A stretch of 64,000 nucleotides of DNA from DDH964 sp963763205 (GCA_963763205.1 CAVXNQ010000017.1:1-64000); one strand, 5' to 3'; shown: positions 33,493 to 43,864, numbered from the stretch's first letter. Program-made: numbers and translations. The notes: generated from the letters alone by a model not told the origin.

Positions 33493-35178
33493 TCACCGGG
33501 TATATTTCTGCTCGCTGGCGGGCACGTACCACTTGATGAAGTTGTACCGGATCCCCGCCGGAGCCGGCTCGATGCCGCGGAAGCGCTTGGCGACCGCCGG
33601 CAGGGCGTCGCCGACGTAAAGAAAAGTATAGGGCTGCTCCTCGGCCAGGATCTCCTGGAAGCGATCGTAGTACTTCTTGCGCTGCGCCTGGTCGAAGGTG
33701 CGCCGCCCCTTCTCCAGCAGCGCGTCGACCTCGGCATTCTTGAAGTGGATGAAGTTGAGCTCCCGCGGCCCGGTCTTGCTCGAATGCCAGATGTCGTACT
33801 GGTCCGGCTCGGGGCCGCCGCTCCAGCCGAGGATCGTCGCATCGAAGTTGCCGGGGTTGATGAATTCCTTGAGGAAGGAGGCCCACTCGATGACCCGCAG
33901 CTTGACGTCGACGCCGATCTCGCGGAAGCGGCGCTGGATGATCTCCCCGCACTTGACCCGCAGGTCGTTCCCCTGGTTGGTGACGATGGTAAAGGCCAGG
34001 GGCTTGCCGTCCTTGTCGAGGATGCCGTCGCCGTCGCTGTCGCGCCAACCCGCCGCGGCGAGCAGCTCCCTGGCCTTGGCCGGGTCGTAGGGGTAGCGCT
34101 TTACGTTGGGATTGTAGACCCAGGTGTCGGGCTTGTAGGGGCCGGTCGCCACTTCGCCCAGCCCCAGCAGCACCCCGTCGATGATCTCCTGCTTGTTGAT
34201 GGCGTAGGAGAGGGCCTGGCGCACCCGTTTATCCTGAAACATCGGCCGCCGCAGGTTGTAGCCGAGGTAGGTGTAGGCGAAGGCGAGGTATTTGTACTTG
34301 TTGAACTGCCGCTTGAAGGCCGGGGTGTCGGTCTGGGTCTGGTACTGGATCGGCGTCAGCCCCATGAAATCGATCCCGCCCGACTGGAGCTCCAGGAACT
34401 GGGTCGACAGGTCGGGGATGATGCGGTAGACCACGCGATGGATGTAGGGCCGCCCCTCGAAATAGTCGGGGTTGTCTTCGAGGACGAGCTTCTCCCCCGG
34501 CGTCCATGCCACGAACTTGTACGGCCCGGTGCCGATCGGCGCCCGGGAGAGGGGACTTTTGGTGATATCTTTTCCTTCGAGCAAGTGTTTTGGGAGGATC
34601 GACGTCCCCCAGCTCTCCAGAGCCGGCGCATAGGGTTTTTCGTAGCTGACGCGAAAGGTGTAGGGATCGGGAGCTTCGGCATGGGCGACCTGCCGGAACG
34701 ACTCGGCATAGGCGGTGGGAGTCTTGGGATCGATATAGGTTTGGTAGGTGAAGAGGACGTCGGCGGAGGTGAAGGGCGCGCCGTCGTGCCACGTGACGCC
34801 ATGGCGCAGGTGGAAGGTGATGGTCAGGTTGTCGGGGGAGATCTCCCACGACTCGGCCAACTCCCCTTCCAGCTTCAGATTCTTATCGTAGCGCACCAGC
34901 CCGTTGTAGACGAGGGAGTTGACGTCGGAGGAGGCTGAATCGGCCGATAGGACCGGCAGCAGGTTGCTCGGCTCGCCGATGGAGGCCTCGATGAAGGTGT
35001 CCCCGTAGGCCGGTTCCGCCGCCTTCCCCTCGGCGGGGACGACTGGTTCGTGGCGGTTGCAGGCGGTGGTGAACAGCAAGATAAAAAACAAAAGCGGGAG
35101 AATTTTGAATTTTGAATTTTGAATTTTGAATTTAAGCGACTGAATTCTGGAGCCGGTACAGCGCATCATCTGGCACAC
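33493..35178 (-). CDS. oppA: Peptide ABC transporter substrate-binding lipoprotein
   Basis: Periplasmic solute-binding protein (SBP family 5) of 561 residues that delivers peptides to OppBC. The lipobox is FTTAC near residue 40. The mature protein has EPSNLLPVLSADS, the family segment RHGVTWHDGAPFTSADVLFT near 115, and VRQALSYAINKQEI near 310. The n-region of the signal peptide (LKFKIQNSKFKI) is encoded by four AATTCAAA-type heptamers. A shorter copy of the 5' end lies just upstream (35276-35430) with three heptamers and out of frame. The start at 35178 is uncertain; an ATG four codons later is possible. Confidence 0.92.
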   Translation of the reverse strand: MCQMMRCTGSRIQSLKFKIQNSKFKILPLLFFILLFTTACNRHEPVVPAEGKAAEPAYGDTFIEASIGEPSNLLPVLSADSASSDVNSLVYNGLVRYDKNLKLEGELAESWEISPDNLTITFHLRHGVTWHDGAPFTSADVLFTYQTYIDPKTPTAYAESFRQVAHAEAPDPYTFRVSYEKPYAPALESWGTSILPKHLLEGKDITKSPLSRAPIGTGPYKFVAWTPGEKLVLEDNPDYFEGRPYIHRVVYRIIPDLSTQFLELQSGGIDFMGLTPIQYQTQTDTPAFKRQFNKYKYLAFAYTYLGYNLRRPMFQDKRVRQALSYAINKQEIIDGVLLGLGEVATGPYKPDTWVYNPNVKRYPYDPAKARELLAAAGWRDSDGDGILDKDGKPLAFTIVTNQGNDLRVKCGEIIQRRFREIGVDVKLRVIEWASFLKEFINPGNFDATILGWSGGPEPDQYDIWHSSKTGPRELNFIHFKNAEVDALLEKGRRTFDQAQRKKYYDRFQEILAEEQPYTFLYVGDALPAVAKRFRGIEPAPAGIRYNFIKWYVPASEQKYTR

Positions 35179-35521
35179 TCCTGACGGCAGGAATACTTAT
35201 CGAACCTCTGGGTCGCAATGATCATTCTGGCAGATCATCAATTCAAAATTCGCAATTCAAAATTCAAAATTACTACTTCCCCTCGGCGGGGACGACTGGC
35301 TCGTGGCGGTTGCAGGCGGTGGTGAACAGCAGGGGAAAAAACAAAAGCGGGAGAATTTTGAATTTTGAATTTTGAATTTAAGCGACTGAATTCTGGAGCC
35401 GGTACAGCGCATCATCTGGCACACTCCTGACGGCAGGAATACTTATCGAACCTCTGGGTCGCAATGATCATTCTGGCAGATCATCAATTCAAAATTCGCA
35501 ATTCAAAATTCAAAATTGCTA
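35023..35521. repeat. Tandem duplication of the oppA 5' end
   Basis: Unit 1 (35023-35275, 253 bp) and unit 2 (35276-35521, 246 bp) are nearly identical and differ mainly by one 7-bp repeat. Each carries the first 50 or so codons of oppA and upstream DNA ending in AATTCAAAATT heptamers. The join sequence CTTCCCCTCGG also occurs at the end of the next gene (35522), which probably seeded the duplication. The 340-bp gap upstream of oppA is filled by this. Confidence 0.92.
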
Positions 35522-36322
35522 CTTCCCCTCGGGAAGTGCCTCCACCTTCACTCCCGCCGGCGGCTGCAGGCGGAAGCGCTCCGCGGGAATGTCGGCGTTG
35601 GGGGCGACGTCGCTGAAACGAATGGACGCTGTGACCCCGTAGGCCGGCAGATGGAGGTCTGCCTGGCGCGGATAGACAGGGTCCGGGGTCAGGAAGTTGC
35701 CGTAGCCGACCTCGAGGAGCAGCTCGCTGCCGCTGTAGTAGGCGGCGCCGGTCAGGCGCAGGGCGGCGTCGAAGGTGAAGACCTGGCGGCGGCTTTCAGG
35801 GCCGTCGAGAAAGAGCCGGTAGCGATCGGCCCCGTCGCTGCCACCGCGGATCTCCTGCCAGGGGAAGAGCGGCGGCCGGTAGAGGAGCAGACCGACGAGG
35901 TCGGTCAGGCGCAGCGGCAGCCGGGTGAAGCGGTGCAGGTTTTCGGCGCTGGCCGGGCCGTGCAGGAAGCGCCCTTCGCCGGGGAGCAGGACATCGAGCT
36001 CGTGGCCGTCGCTGGCCAGGATCAGCAGGGGGGAGCCGAAGGGGCTGAGGCTTTCGGTGCGCAGCCGGTCGGGGTAGGCGGCGAGGAGCACCTGGCTGAG
36101 GCTGAGGGTCCGATCGGCGGTGGTGAGCCGGACCTTGGCCAGGCCGCGGACGGTGTCGATGGCGGCGCCGCAGGTCTTGACGCGCTCGAGCAGGTCACCG
36201 GGAGAGACGGCCGGCAGGGTCGGCGGCGGCACGACGGTCGGGCGGGGGGCGCAGGCGGCGAAAAGCACCGGAAAGATCAGGCCCACCAGAACCCGGCAAA
36301 GAAGCAAAGAAGAGCAGCGCAT
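35519..36322 (-). CDS. LolB-like/DUF4292 outer-membrane lipoprotein
   Basis: A 267-residue lipoprotein with signal MRCSSLLLCRVLVGLIFPVLFAAC, the cysteine near residue 24. The body has VRGLAKVRLTTADRTLSLSQVLLAAYPDRLR and SPFGSPLLILASDGHELDVLLPGEGRF, the pattern of LolB-type half-barrels that handle lipoproteins. Similarity is to the DUF4292 group rather than true LolB. The start at 36322 is set by the signal peptide. It lies between a TPR lipoprotein gene and oppA, with a palindromic repeat upstream. Confidence 0.75.
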   Translation of the reverse strand: MRCSSLLLCRVLVGLIFPVLFAACAPRPTVVPPPTLPAVSPGDLLERVKTCGAAIDTVRGLAKVRLTTADRTLSLSQVLLAAYPDRLRTESLSPFGSPLLILASDGHELDVLLPGEGRFLHGPASAENLHRFTRLPLRLTDLVGLLLYRPPLFPWQEIRGGSDGADRYRLFLDGPESRRQVFTFDAALRLTGAAYYSGSELLLEVGYGNFLTPDPVYPRQADLHLPAYGVTASIRFSDVAPNADIPAERFRLQPPAGVKVEALPEGK

Positions 36323-36401
36323 GTTTCGTGGAATCCTTGGCGGCAGCCCCGGGCCGGGCCGACGCGCATCAGTTCTTGATACACTCGAAAAAATTAATGG
36401 C

Positions 36402-36526
36402 ATGGCTAAGCAAAAATTTCGTCCTACAAGGCCTGGTGGTTTTTCAGGGGCGAAAACCTACATCAGGTAGGTCGAGGTCCTGAAAAAACGCCGTAACGCC
36501 GTAGGGCGGATTTTTTGCAACGCCAT
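36402..36526. repeat. 125-bp imperfect palindrome, copy B
   Basis: Inverted copy of the element at 7763-7879. Long terminal inverted repeats read ATGGCTAAGCAAAAATTTCG and ATGGCGTTGCAAAAAATCCG. The centre has CCTACATCAGGTAGG, partly missing in copy A. One end touches the stop codon of the TPR gene. Confidence 0.85.
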
Positions 36527-38268
36527 CAGTTCTTCAACTGTTGGAGTGCCTTCTCGAGCTTCTGCTGCAACTCCTTGTCTCCCGGTTTCGTTTCCAGCAG
36601 CTTGCGGTAGTAGAGAACGGCCAGGTCGTCGAGCCCGGCGGCGTGGCAGGCGTCGGCCAGGTGCTCCCGGACGATGGGATCGTCGGGCAGCCCTGCGGCG
36701 GCTTTCTGCAGCTCCCGCACGGCCGCCTCGAAATCGCCGAGCCGGTAAAGGACCCAACCGAGGGTGTCGCGGATGTGCGGCAGGTCCGATTTTTTCAAGG
36801 CCAAGCGGGCGTACTTCAGGGCCTGCGGCAGGTTCTCGTTGCGTTCGGCCCAGCGGTAGGCGAGATAGTTGAGAGCCTCGGCATGCTCCGGATCCCCCTT
36901 GAGAACCCGTTCCATTTCGGCGGCCGCTCGCTCGTGTTCGCCGGCCCTCTCGAGCAGCACCCCGTGCTGGTAATGGAGCTGGAGGTTGTCGGGAAAGACC
37001 TTCAGGCCCGCTTCGGCCTTGGCCAGCGCCTGTTGTTCCTGGCCTTCGCCGGTGTAGAGGGAGACCAGGAACAGGTAGAGATCGGGCCGGTCCACGGTTG
37101 CTGCCAGGCGCGCTTCGAGCAGGCCGATCGCCTCTTTGGACCGCTTCAGGGTTGTCAGCAGGTAGGCCCGGTGCATCAGCGCATCGTCGCCGAAAGAGGA
37201 ATTGCCGGGAATGGCCGCAAAGGCGTCGATGGCGCCGGCCGCATCCCCCTGCCGCTCGAGAGCAATGCCCAGATAGTAGCGCGCCTGGTCGAGATCGGGC
37301 CGCTCTTCGAGCAGCCCGCGGAAAAGGTCAACGGCCTCTTTCCAGCGTTCCTGCTCGATGGCGATCAGCCCCAGCTTGCGTCGGGCTTCGAGATCCCCGG
37401 GAGCGGCCGCGAGGAGCGCTTCCAGTTCCTTGCGGGCGGCGTCGAGCTGGCCGGCATTGATCAGGATGGCGGCCAGGTGGTTGCGGAGCCGCGTATCGCT
37501 GGGAACCTCGGCCAGGAGTTCCCGGTAGATCTTCAGGGCCTGGTCGAGGGTCGCCGGACGCGATTCGTAAAAGCGGCCCAGCTCGAGCCGCGCCTCGCGC
37601 AGGCCGGGGTGGTCCTTGACGAGCTGGAGATAGGTCTTCTCGGCCTGGGCATCGAGGCCGGTCTCCCGGTAGAGGCGGGCCAGAGCAAGCCGGCTGTCGA
37701 TGGTCTGGGGATGGCCGGCGATAAAGCCCTTGAGGAGATCGACGGCCTCGCCGTTGTCGCCCTTGCGGGTCAGGGCCACGACCAGCTGCAGCAGAAGGTC
37801 CTCATCGTCGGGAGCCAGGGCGACGGCAGCACGAAACTGCTCGACGGCGCCGGGGAAGTTCCCGCGGCTGAGGTAAATACTGCCGAGCAGGGAATGGGCC
37901 TCGATGGATTCGGGATCGTCGATCTGGGCATCCTCCACCGCCCGCAAACCCTTTTCCTCGTTCCCCTGACGCAGGTAGACCTCGGCCAGGGCCAGGTCGA
38001 GGTAGCTGGAATGGGGATCGAATTCTCGAGCCTTTTGCAGGGCCGCGGCAGCGCCCTCCAAATCGTCATCAGTGGCCCGCAGGTTGGCCAGGCTGTAATA
38101 GTAGAGGGCCTGACTGGCGGCGCTCTCCTCCGGCGCAGGCGCCGCCGCGGCTGCAGCGGCGGCGGGTTTGATGACGACCGGCGGCCGGGTGGTGCGGATC
38201 AATCCGCATCCACCCAGCAGCAGGATCAGCAGCAAAAGCGGGAGCCGGAAACGGCGGCGAGGATTCAC
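36526..38268 (-). CDS. Tetratricopeptide-repeat lipoprotein
   Basis: A 580-residue scaffold protein. A GTG at 38268 starts VNPRRRFRLPLLLLILLLGGC, a lipoprotein signal, followed by an alanine-rich linker. About fifteen TPR units follow to the end, for example ALYYYSLANLRATDDDLEGA, AKAEAGLKVFPDNLQLHYQHG and EALNYLAYRWAERNENLPQAL. It probably sits on the inner face of the outer membrane or in the periplasm and binds other proteins; the partner is unknown. The earlier in-frame ATG at 38382 would bury the signal. It precedes the LolB-like gene. Confidence 0.88.
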   Translation of the reverse strand: MNPRRRFRLPLLLLILLLGGCGLIRTTRPPVVIKPAAAAAAAAPAPEESAASQALYYYSLANLRATDDDLEGAAAALQKAREFDPHSSYLDLALAEVYLRQGNEEKGLRAVEDAQIDDPESIEAHSLLGSIYLSRGNFPGAVEQFRAAVALAPDDEDLLLQLVVALTRKGDNGEAVDLLKGFIAGHPQTIDSRLALARLYRETGLDAQAEKTYLQLVKDHPGLREARLELGRFYESRPATLDQALKIYRELLAEVPSDTRLRNHLAAILINAGQLDAARKELEALLAAAPGDLEARRKLGLIAIEQERWKEAVDLFRGLLEERPDLDQARYYLGIALERQGDAAGAIDAFAAIPGNSSFGDDALMHRAYLLTTLKRSKEAIGLLEARLAATVDRPDLYLFLVSLYTGEGQEQQALAKAEAGLKVFPDNLQLHYQHGVLLERAGEHERAAAEMERVLKGDPEHAEALNYLAYRWAERNENLPQALKYARLALKKSDLPHIRDTLGWVLYRLGDFEAAVRELQKAAAGLPDDPIVREHLADACHAAGLDDLAVLYYRKLLETKPGDKELQQKLEKALQQLKN

Positions 38269-38506
38269 GGTGGGCAGGACTCCGCGGGAGAGGGGCGCTT
38301 GGCGTTCCTTGCTTCCAGGAGAAAAATCGTGTGTGCTCAACCGGTTGCAGAGTGCCAGTGGCATGCCCCCAGAAAGTAGCACACCCCCCAGGCAGCGTCA
38401 ATCGCCTTAGCTGCCGGCAGCGTCCTTTACAGTCCCGGCCACTGTGATAGTGTTGCTTGTGAAAACGGGGGGTTAGAAAGAGGCGAGGACGGAGGGCGGA
38501 GGGCGG

Positions 38507-38579
38507 GTTTTGAGTTTTGAGTTTTGGGTTTTGAGTTTTGAATTTTGAATTTTGAGTCTTCAGTCTTCTGTCTTCAGTC
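38507..38579. repeat. TTTTGAG/TTTTGAA heptamer run
   Basis: Tandem 7-mers change from TTTTGAG to TTTTGAA and then to TCTTCAG. They fill part of the 357-bp gap between the divergent TPR and kinase genes. I see no clear promoter for either gene in the gap. Confidence 0.8.
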
Positions 38580-38625
38580 CCGCCCCTGACCCCCAGCCGC
38601 AGCCCCCTCGCCCCTGGTATAAAAA

Positions 38626-40188
38626 ATGGACGAACTGGCCCTGCATCACGCATTACTGCAACGGGAAGCCTGGCCGGGAACGGGCGGTACGGTGGAGTTT
38701 TGCGAAACCCATGCTTCCCGGATCTACCTGGTGGGCAAGCGGGTCTACAAGGTCAAGAAACCGGTCGACTTCGGTTTCCTCGACTTCAGCACCCTGGAGC
38801 GCCGCCTTCATTTCTGCCGCGAGGAGGTCCGGCTCAACGACCGCTTCGCCCCCGGCACCTACCTCGGCGTCGGGGAGCTGCGCGCGGACGGGACGCGGAT
38901 CCGCCTCGATGGCGCCGGCGAACGGGTCGAGGTGGCGGTGGTGATGCGCCGGCTCCCCGCCGAACAGATGCTGGACCGACTGCTGGCCGCCGGCGATCCC
39001 GGCCTGCCGGCGGCAATGGGTCCCCTCGGGGTGCGGCTGGCGGAGTTGCATGCCACCTCCGCCGCTCCCAAGCTGGCGCCGGGGAGCGACCGCCGTCAGG
39101 TCCGCCGCAACTGGGAGGAGAACTTCGCGCAGACCGCGGCCTTCGTCCCCGACCTCCTTTCCCGGGCCGGCCAGGAGGCGGCCCACCGCCTGGTGGCGGA
39201 GTTCCTCCGGGACGGGGGTACGCTTCTCGACCAACGGCAGGCGACGGGCTACGTCCGCGACGGCCACGGGGATCTGCACAGCGCCCATATCTGCCTGACC
39301 GAGCCGCTGCAGATCTTCGACTGCATCGAGTTCAATCCCGGCTTCCGGATCGCCGATACCTGCGCCGATCTCGCCTTTTTACTGATGGACCTTGAATTCC
39401 TCGGCCGCCGCGACCTGGCGGCAACCCTGCTGGAAGCCTACCGCGGTGGGCGCGGTCCCGATCCGGGACCGGAGCCATTGATCACCTTTTACAAGGCTTA
39501 CCGGGCCTGGGTGCGCGCCAAGGTCGACGGCCTGCTCGCCCGGGCACCCACGGCGGAAGAGACCGCCAGAGCCAGAGCGGCCGCCCTCTCGCGCCGCTAT
39601 TTCGGCCTCGCCCTCGGCTACTTCGCGCCGCGCCAGCTCCTTTTGACCTGCGGGCTGATGGGGAGCGGCAAGACAACCCTGGCCCGCGCCCTCGCCCACG
39701 CCCTCGGCGCCACGCTGCTGCGCTCGGACGGGGTGCGCAAGGAACTGGCCGGTTCGGCCGCCGCCGGATCGGACCGGCTCCCCTTCGGCGCCGGGATTTA
39801 TTCGCCGGCGATGAATGCGGCGACTTACGAGCGGCTCCTTGCCCTGGCCGCGGCGGGGCTGGACAACGGCTCGGTCATCGTCGATGCGGCCTTTACCGAC
39901 CCGAACCGGCGTCGGGGCTTTCTCGCCGCTGCCGCCGCCTTGGGGTACCCGGCCCGCATCCTCTATTGCCGCTGCCCCGCGGAGGTCGCCCGCCGGCGCC
40001 TGGCCCGCCGCCGGGAGCAAGGTAACGATCTCTCCGACGGTCGGCCGGCACTTTATGCCCGGCAGGCGGCGACCTTTACTCCGCCGGGGACGCAGGAACC
40101 GTGCATTGCGATCGACACGACCCGGGATGTCGACTATAATGTTCAACTCGTTATCGGTTGCCTGCTCGGTGGCCGGAACACGGGCTGA
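38626..40188 (+). CDS. Bifunctional aminoglycoside-phosphotransferase-like/P-loop kinase protein
   Basis: A 520-residue two-domain protein. The N-terminal part (1-330) resembles APH-type kinases: SRIYLVGKRVYKVKKPVDFGF, DGHGDLHSAHI with the catalytic aspartate, and FDCIEFNPGFRIADTCADLAF. The C-terminal part (340-520) is a P-loop kinase with GLMGSGKTTLARALAHALGA and a gluconate-kinase-like body. This fusion is widespread, but its substrate is unknown. It lies 48 bp upstream of the membrane-sensor genes and may be transcribed with them. Confidence 0.88.
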   Translation: MDELALHHALLQREAWPGTGGTVEFCETHASRIYLVGKRVYKVKKPVDFGFLDFSTLERRLHFCREEVRLNDRFAPGTYLGVGELRADGTRIRLDGAGERVEVAVVMRRLPAEQMLDRLLAAGDPGLPAAMGPLGVRLAELHATSAAPKLAPGSDRRQVRRNWEENFAQTAAFVPDLLSRAGQEAAHRLVAEFLRDGGTLLDQRQATGYVRDGHGDLHSAHICLTEPLQIFDCIEFNPGFRIADTCADLAFLLMDLEFLGRRDLAATLLEAYRGGRGPDPGPEPLITFYKAYRAWVRAKVDGLLARAPTAEETARARAAALSRRYFGLALGYFAPRQLLLTCGLMGSGKTTLARALAHALGATLLRSDGVRKELAGSAAAGSDRLPFGAGIYSPAMNAATYERLLALAAAGLDNGSVIVDAAFTDPNRRRGFLAAAAALGYPARILYCRCPAEVARRRLARRREQGNDLSDGRPALYARQAATFTPPGTQEPCIAIDTTRDVDYNVQLVIGCLLGGRNTG

Positions 40189-40236
40189 CAGGCGGCCGTC
40201 GCGGCGGCCGTTCCCCCTCTTTTGCGGGATACAGCA

Positions 40237-40494
40237 ATGAGCAAACCCTCATCCAATCAGCCTCGTCTCCGGGAAGCATGGGTCCTCTTCTTCATCCTGG
40301 GGATTGTTATGCTCAACTACCCGCTGCTGCAAATCTTCAACAAACCGGTCACCGTCTTCGGCATCCCGTTGCTGGTCCTCTATTTCATGCTCGGCTGGCC
40401 GCTGTCGATCGGGGTCATCTACCTCTTTTCCCAGACCCTGACCAACGACGACTCCGGACCGGGTAAAGAGAACGAGCCGGGGGACGAGGAATGA
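40237..40494 (+). CDS. Small two-helix membrane protein next to the symporter-like sensor
   Basis: An 85-residue protein with two membrane segments (AWVLFFILGIVMLNYPLLQIF and VFGIPLLVLYFMLGWPLSIGVIYLF) and an acidic C-terminus. Small proteins like this often accompany sodium/solute symporter-family proteins. Its stop overlaps the start of the next gene by 4 bp (ATGA), which implies coupled translation and a joint complex. I do not recognise a named family with certainty. Confidence 0.82.
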   Translation: MSKPSSNQPRLREAWVLFFILGIVMLNYPLLQIFNKPVTVFGIPLLVLYFMLGWPLSIGVIYLFSQTLTNDDSGPGKENEPGDEE

Positions 40495-43400
40495 TTCCAG
40501 TTTGGCTGCTGAGCCTTGCCTCCCTGTGCTACTTCGGCATCCTCTTCGCCGTCGCCTACCACGCCGACCGCAAGCATGCCGCCGGCCAAAGCCTGATCTC
40601 CAACCCCCACGTCTACAGCCTGTCGCTGGCGGTCTACGCCACGTCCTGGACCTTTTACGGCAGCGTCGGCCGGGCTGCGACCAGCGGTCTCGATTTCCTC
40701 CCCATCTACCTGGGGCCGACCCTGATCGCCTTCTCCTGGTGGTTTTTGCTGCGCAAGATTGTTCGGGTCAGCAAAGAGCAGAACATCGTCAGCATCGCCG
40801 ACTTCATCTCCAGCCGCTACGGCAAGTCTGCTTTCCTCGGCGCCGTGGTGACGGTCTTCGCCGTCCTCGGCATCATGCCCTACATCGCCCTGCAGCTGAA
40901 GGCCGTGGCCTACACCTTCGACCACCTCTCCAACCCGCTGGCCGGACCGGGGCGAGCCCTGCACCAGCTGCCCAACTTCGGCTTCCGTTTCGACACGGCG
41001 CTGGTCGTCGCCATCATTCTGGCGGTCTTCGGGGTTCTGTTCGGTGCCCGCACTCTCGACGCCTCGGAGCGTCACGAGGGGCTGGTAGCGGCCATCGCCC
41101 TGGAATCCCTGGTCAAAATCGTCGCCTTCGTCGCCGTCGGGATTTTCGTCACCTATGTCCTGTTCGACGGCTTCGGCGACATCTTCACCGATTTTCTGGC
41201 CCGTTTCCCCGAAAAGCGCAACCTGCTGATGTTCGGCGGCGGCGAGAACGGCTACGCCCACTGGTTTTCCCTGACCTTCATCTCGATGATGGCGGTGATG
41301 TTCCTCCCCCGCCAGTTTCACATCATGGTCATCGAGAACTCCAGCGAAGAACACATCAGCAGCGCCATGTGGCGGTTCCCGGCCTACATGTTCATCATGA
41401 ACCTGTTCGTCATCCCGATCGCCCTCGCCGGACTGATCATGTTCAGTGGCAACACCGCAGGCGCCGACTACTTCGTCCTCTCCCTGCCGATGCAGTACGG
41501 CCAGCGGTGGCTGGCGCTGCTGGTCTTCATCGGCGGGTTTTCGGCCTCGGCGGGGATGGTCATGGTTTCCTCGGTGGCGCTGGCGACCATGGTCCTCAAC
41601 CACCTGGTCATGCCGCTGATCATCCGCCTGCGGATCGAGGCCGCCGACATCTCCGGCCTGCTGATCAACATCAAGCGTCTCGCCATCGTCGCGGTGATTC
41701 TCCTCGGCTATCTCTACTACCAGCTGATCGGCGAATCGTACGCCCTGGTCAACATCGGCCTGATCTCCTTCATGGCGGCAGCCCAGTTCGCCCCGGCACT
41801 GATCGGCGGCCTGTTCTGGCGGCGGGCCAACCGCCGCGGCGCCCTGACCGGACTGATCCTCGGCTTTGTGGTCTGGTTCTATACCCTGCTCGTCCCCTCC
41901 TTCGTCCGCAGCGGCTGGCTCGACCCGTCAATTCTCGACCACGGCCTCTTCGGGCTCTCTTTTCTGCGCCCCCTCGAGCTCTTCGGGCTGACCGGCTTCG
42001 ATATCTGGACCCACGCCCTGTTCTGGACCATGTTCTTCAATATCGGCAGCTTCCTCAGCCTTTCCCTCTTGACCCGGACCACGCGCAACGAAGACGAACA
42101 GGCCGCCAAATTCGTCGACGTCTTCCAACCGCACCGCCCCCCGCCCAGCGGGAGCGGATCAGCAAGGCACCGTCGATCATGGAGTTCGTCGACCTGATGG
42201 CCAAGTTCATCGGCGAGAAGCAGGCCCACACCGCCATCAGCCAGTATCTCGGCCACCGGGAAATCGACGAACGGGGCAGCCTCTCCGAATACGAGCTGCC
42301 GAACCTCAAGCGCTTTACCGAACGCACCCTGGCCGGCTCGGTCGGCGCCGCGCCGGCGCGGATCATCATCGAGAACTACCTGGCCACGCGCGGCAGCCGG
42401 ATGGAGGACGTCTTCGACATTTTCGGCTCGGTGACCCTGAGCCGCACCTCGAGCCGGGAGCAGCTCGGGGTCCTCTACGAATCGGCGCGCCTGGTCGCCA
42501 GCGGTGCCGACCTGCAGTCGATTCTCGACGACATCCTGAGCCTGCTGCGCCAGCAGTTCAAGTTCGATCTCTGCGTTATCCGCATCCTCGATGAAGACCG
42601 CATGGCCCTGGTGGTGCGCAGCCAGGTCGGGATGAGCAGCCAGCATCTCGGCGAGTCGGAGCGCGAACTGACCATGGAGACCTATATCGGCAGCACCTTC
42701 CTCACCAACTCGACGACGGTGGTCAACGATACCGATTTCATGGACAAACCGCGCTCGGCCCAGATCATCCACCGGGAAGGGATCAAAGCCTTCGCCCACA
42801 CGCCGATCGTCATCGAGGGACAGCCGATCGGGGTACTGTCGGCCTTTTCACGAACCTCCAAAGGGATGCTGACGGAGGAGTTCATCGCCCTCTTCGAAAA
42901 TCTCGCCGGGCTGATCGGCGTCGCCTGGCGCAACTCCCAGCAGACCGCCGGCCTGATCGCGGCGCGGGAGCAGGAACGCGAACTGCAGATCGCCAAAACC
43001 ATCCAGATCAGCCTCCTCCCCAACAGTACGCCCGACCTGCCGGGGATCGAGCTGGCCGGGATCTGCGTTCCGGCCCGCCAGGTCGGCGGCGATTATTACG
43101 ATTTCCTTCCCCGCAGCACCGACCGCGTAGATCTGGTGATTGGCGACGTCTCGGGGCACAATGTCGGCGCGGCGCTGATCATGGCGGAAACCCGCACCTT
43201 CATTCATGCCCGGTCCGCCGATATCGGCAACATCCACAGCATCATGCAGGAACTCAACGAATTCTTTTACGAGGACCTGACCCGGGCCGAGCTTTTCATC
43301 ACCATGTTCTACTGCTCATTCCGGCAGACCGACCGCCGCCTGACCTACTCCAGCGCCGGCCACAACCGTCCGCTCCTCTGGCGCCATAATCGCAGTGCCT

Positions 43401-43726
43401 GCGAACGGCTCGATGCCGAGGGCATGATCCTGGGGATCAAGCCCCGGGTCGTCTTCGAGGAAAAGAGCACCGAACTGGAAGCCGGCGACGTGCTGCTCCT
43501 CTACACCGACGGCGTCACCGAGGCCGCCCATCCCGACACCGGCCAGTTCTTCGGCGAGGAACGGCTCTGCACCTTGCTGGAGGACATCCAGCACCTGCAA
43601 GCCCAGGTCATCGTCGACGAGATTCTCCGCCAGGTACGGATTTTCACCGGGGTCCACAATTTTCAGGATGACGTATCGCTGGTGGTGATGAAGGTGGGGG
43701 AGGTGCTGGGGGCTAGAAGCGCGTGA
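40491..43726 (+). CDS. Sensor phosphatase: symporter-like membrane domain, GAF domain and SpoIIE/PP2C phosphatase (one frameshift)
   Basis: About 1,077 residues when read through one frameshift. Residues 1-545 are a sodium/solute symporter-type membrane domain with about thirteen helices (YAVYATSWTFYGSVGRA-like core, RYGKSAFLGAVVTVFAVLG). Next come a helical linker (FTERTLAGSVGAAPARIIIENYL), a GAF domain, and a SpoIIE-type phosphatase with VGGDYYDF, GDVSGHNVGAAL, YTDGVTEA and FQDDVSLVV metal sites. No histidine kinase domain is present. The shift is explained by one missing C in the run at 42137-42142. It probably dephosphorylates the STAS protein encoded next. Two separate proteins are the alternative. 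Confidence 0.88.
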
Positions 43727-43864
43727 CGCGGGAGTGGCGAGTAGCGAGGAAGGGCGGACTTGAGTCTTGAGTCTCGCCACGCGCCACCCGCCCCGTTCTT
43801 TCCCCTGTCGCAGGGCGCATCGTTGTGTTATCTTTTACAAAACCATCCAGCGGGAGGTCTTGCA

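Noticed and set aside
36541..38379. A 612-codon open frame opposite the TPR gene
   Set aside because: It is a shadow of a GC-rich gene with strong third-position bias. The minus strand has clear TPR repeats and a lipoprotein signal; the plus frame has no recognisable domain.
40502..42140. Arg/Pro-rich frame overlapping the symporter domain
   Set aside because: It is an out-of-frame shadow. Only its part after about 42143 is real, as the continuation of the sensor phosphatase.
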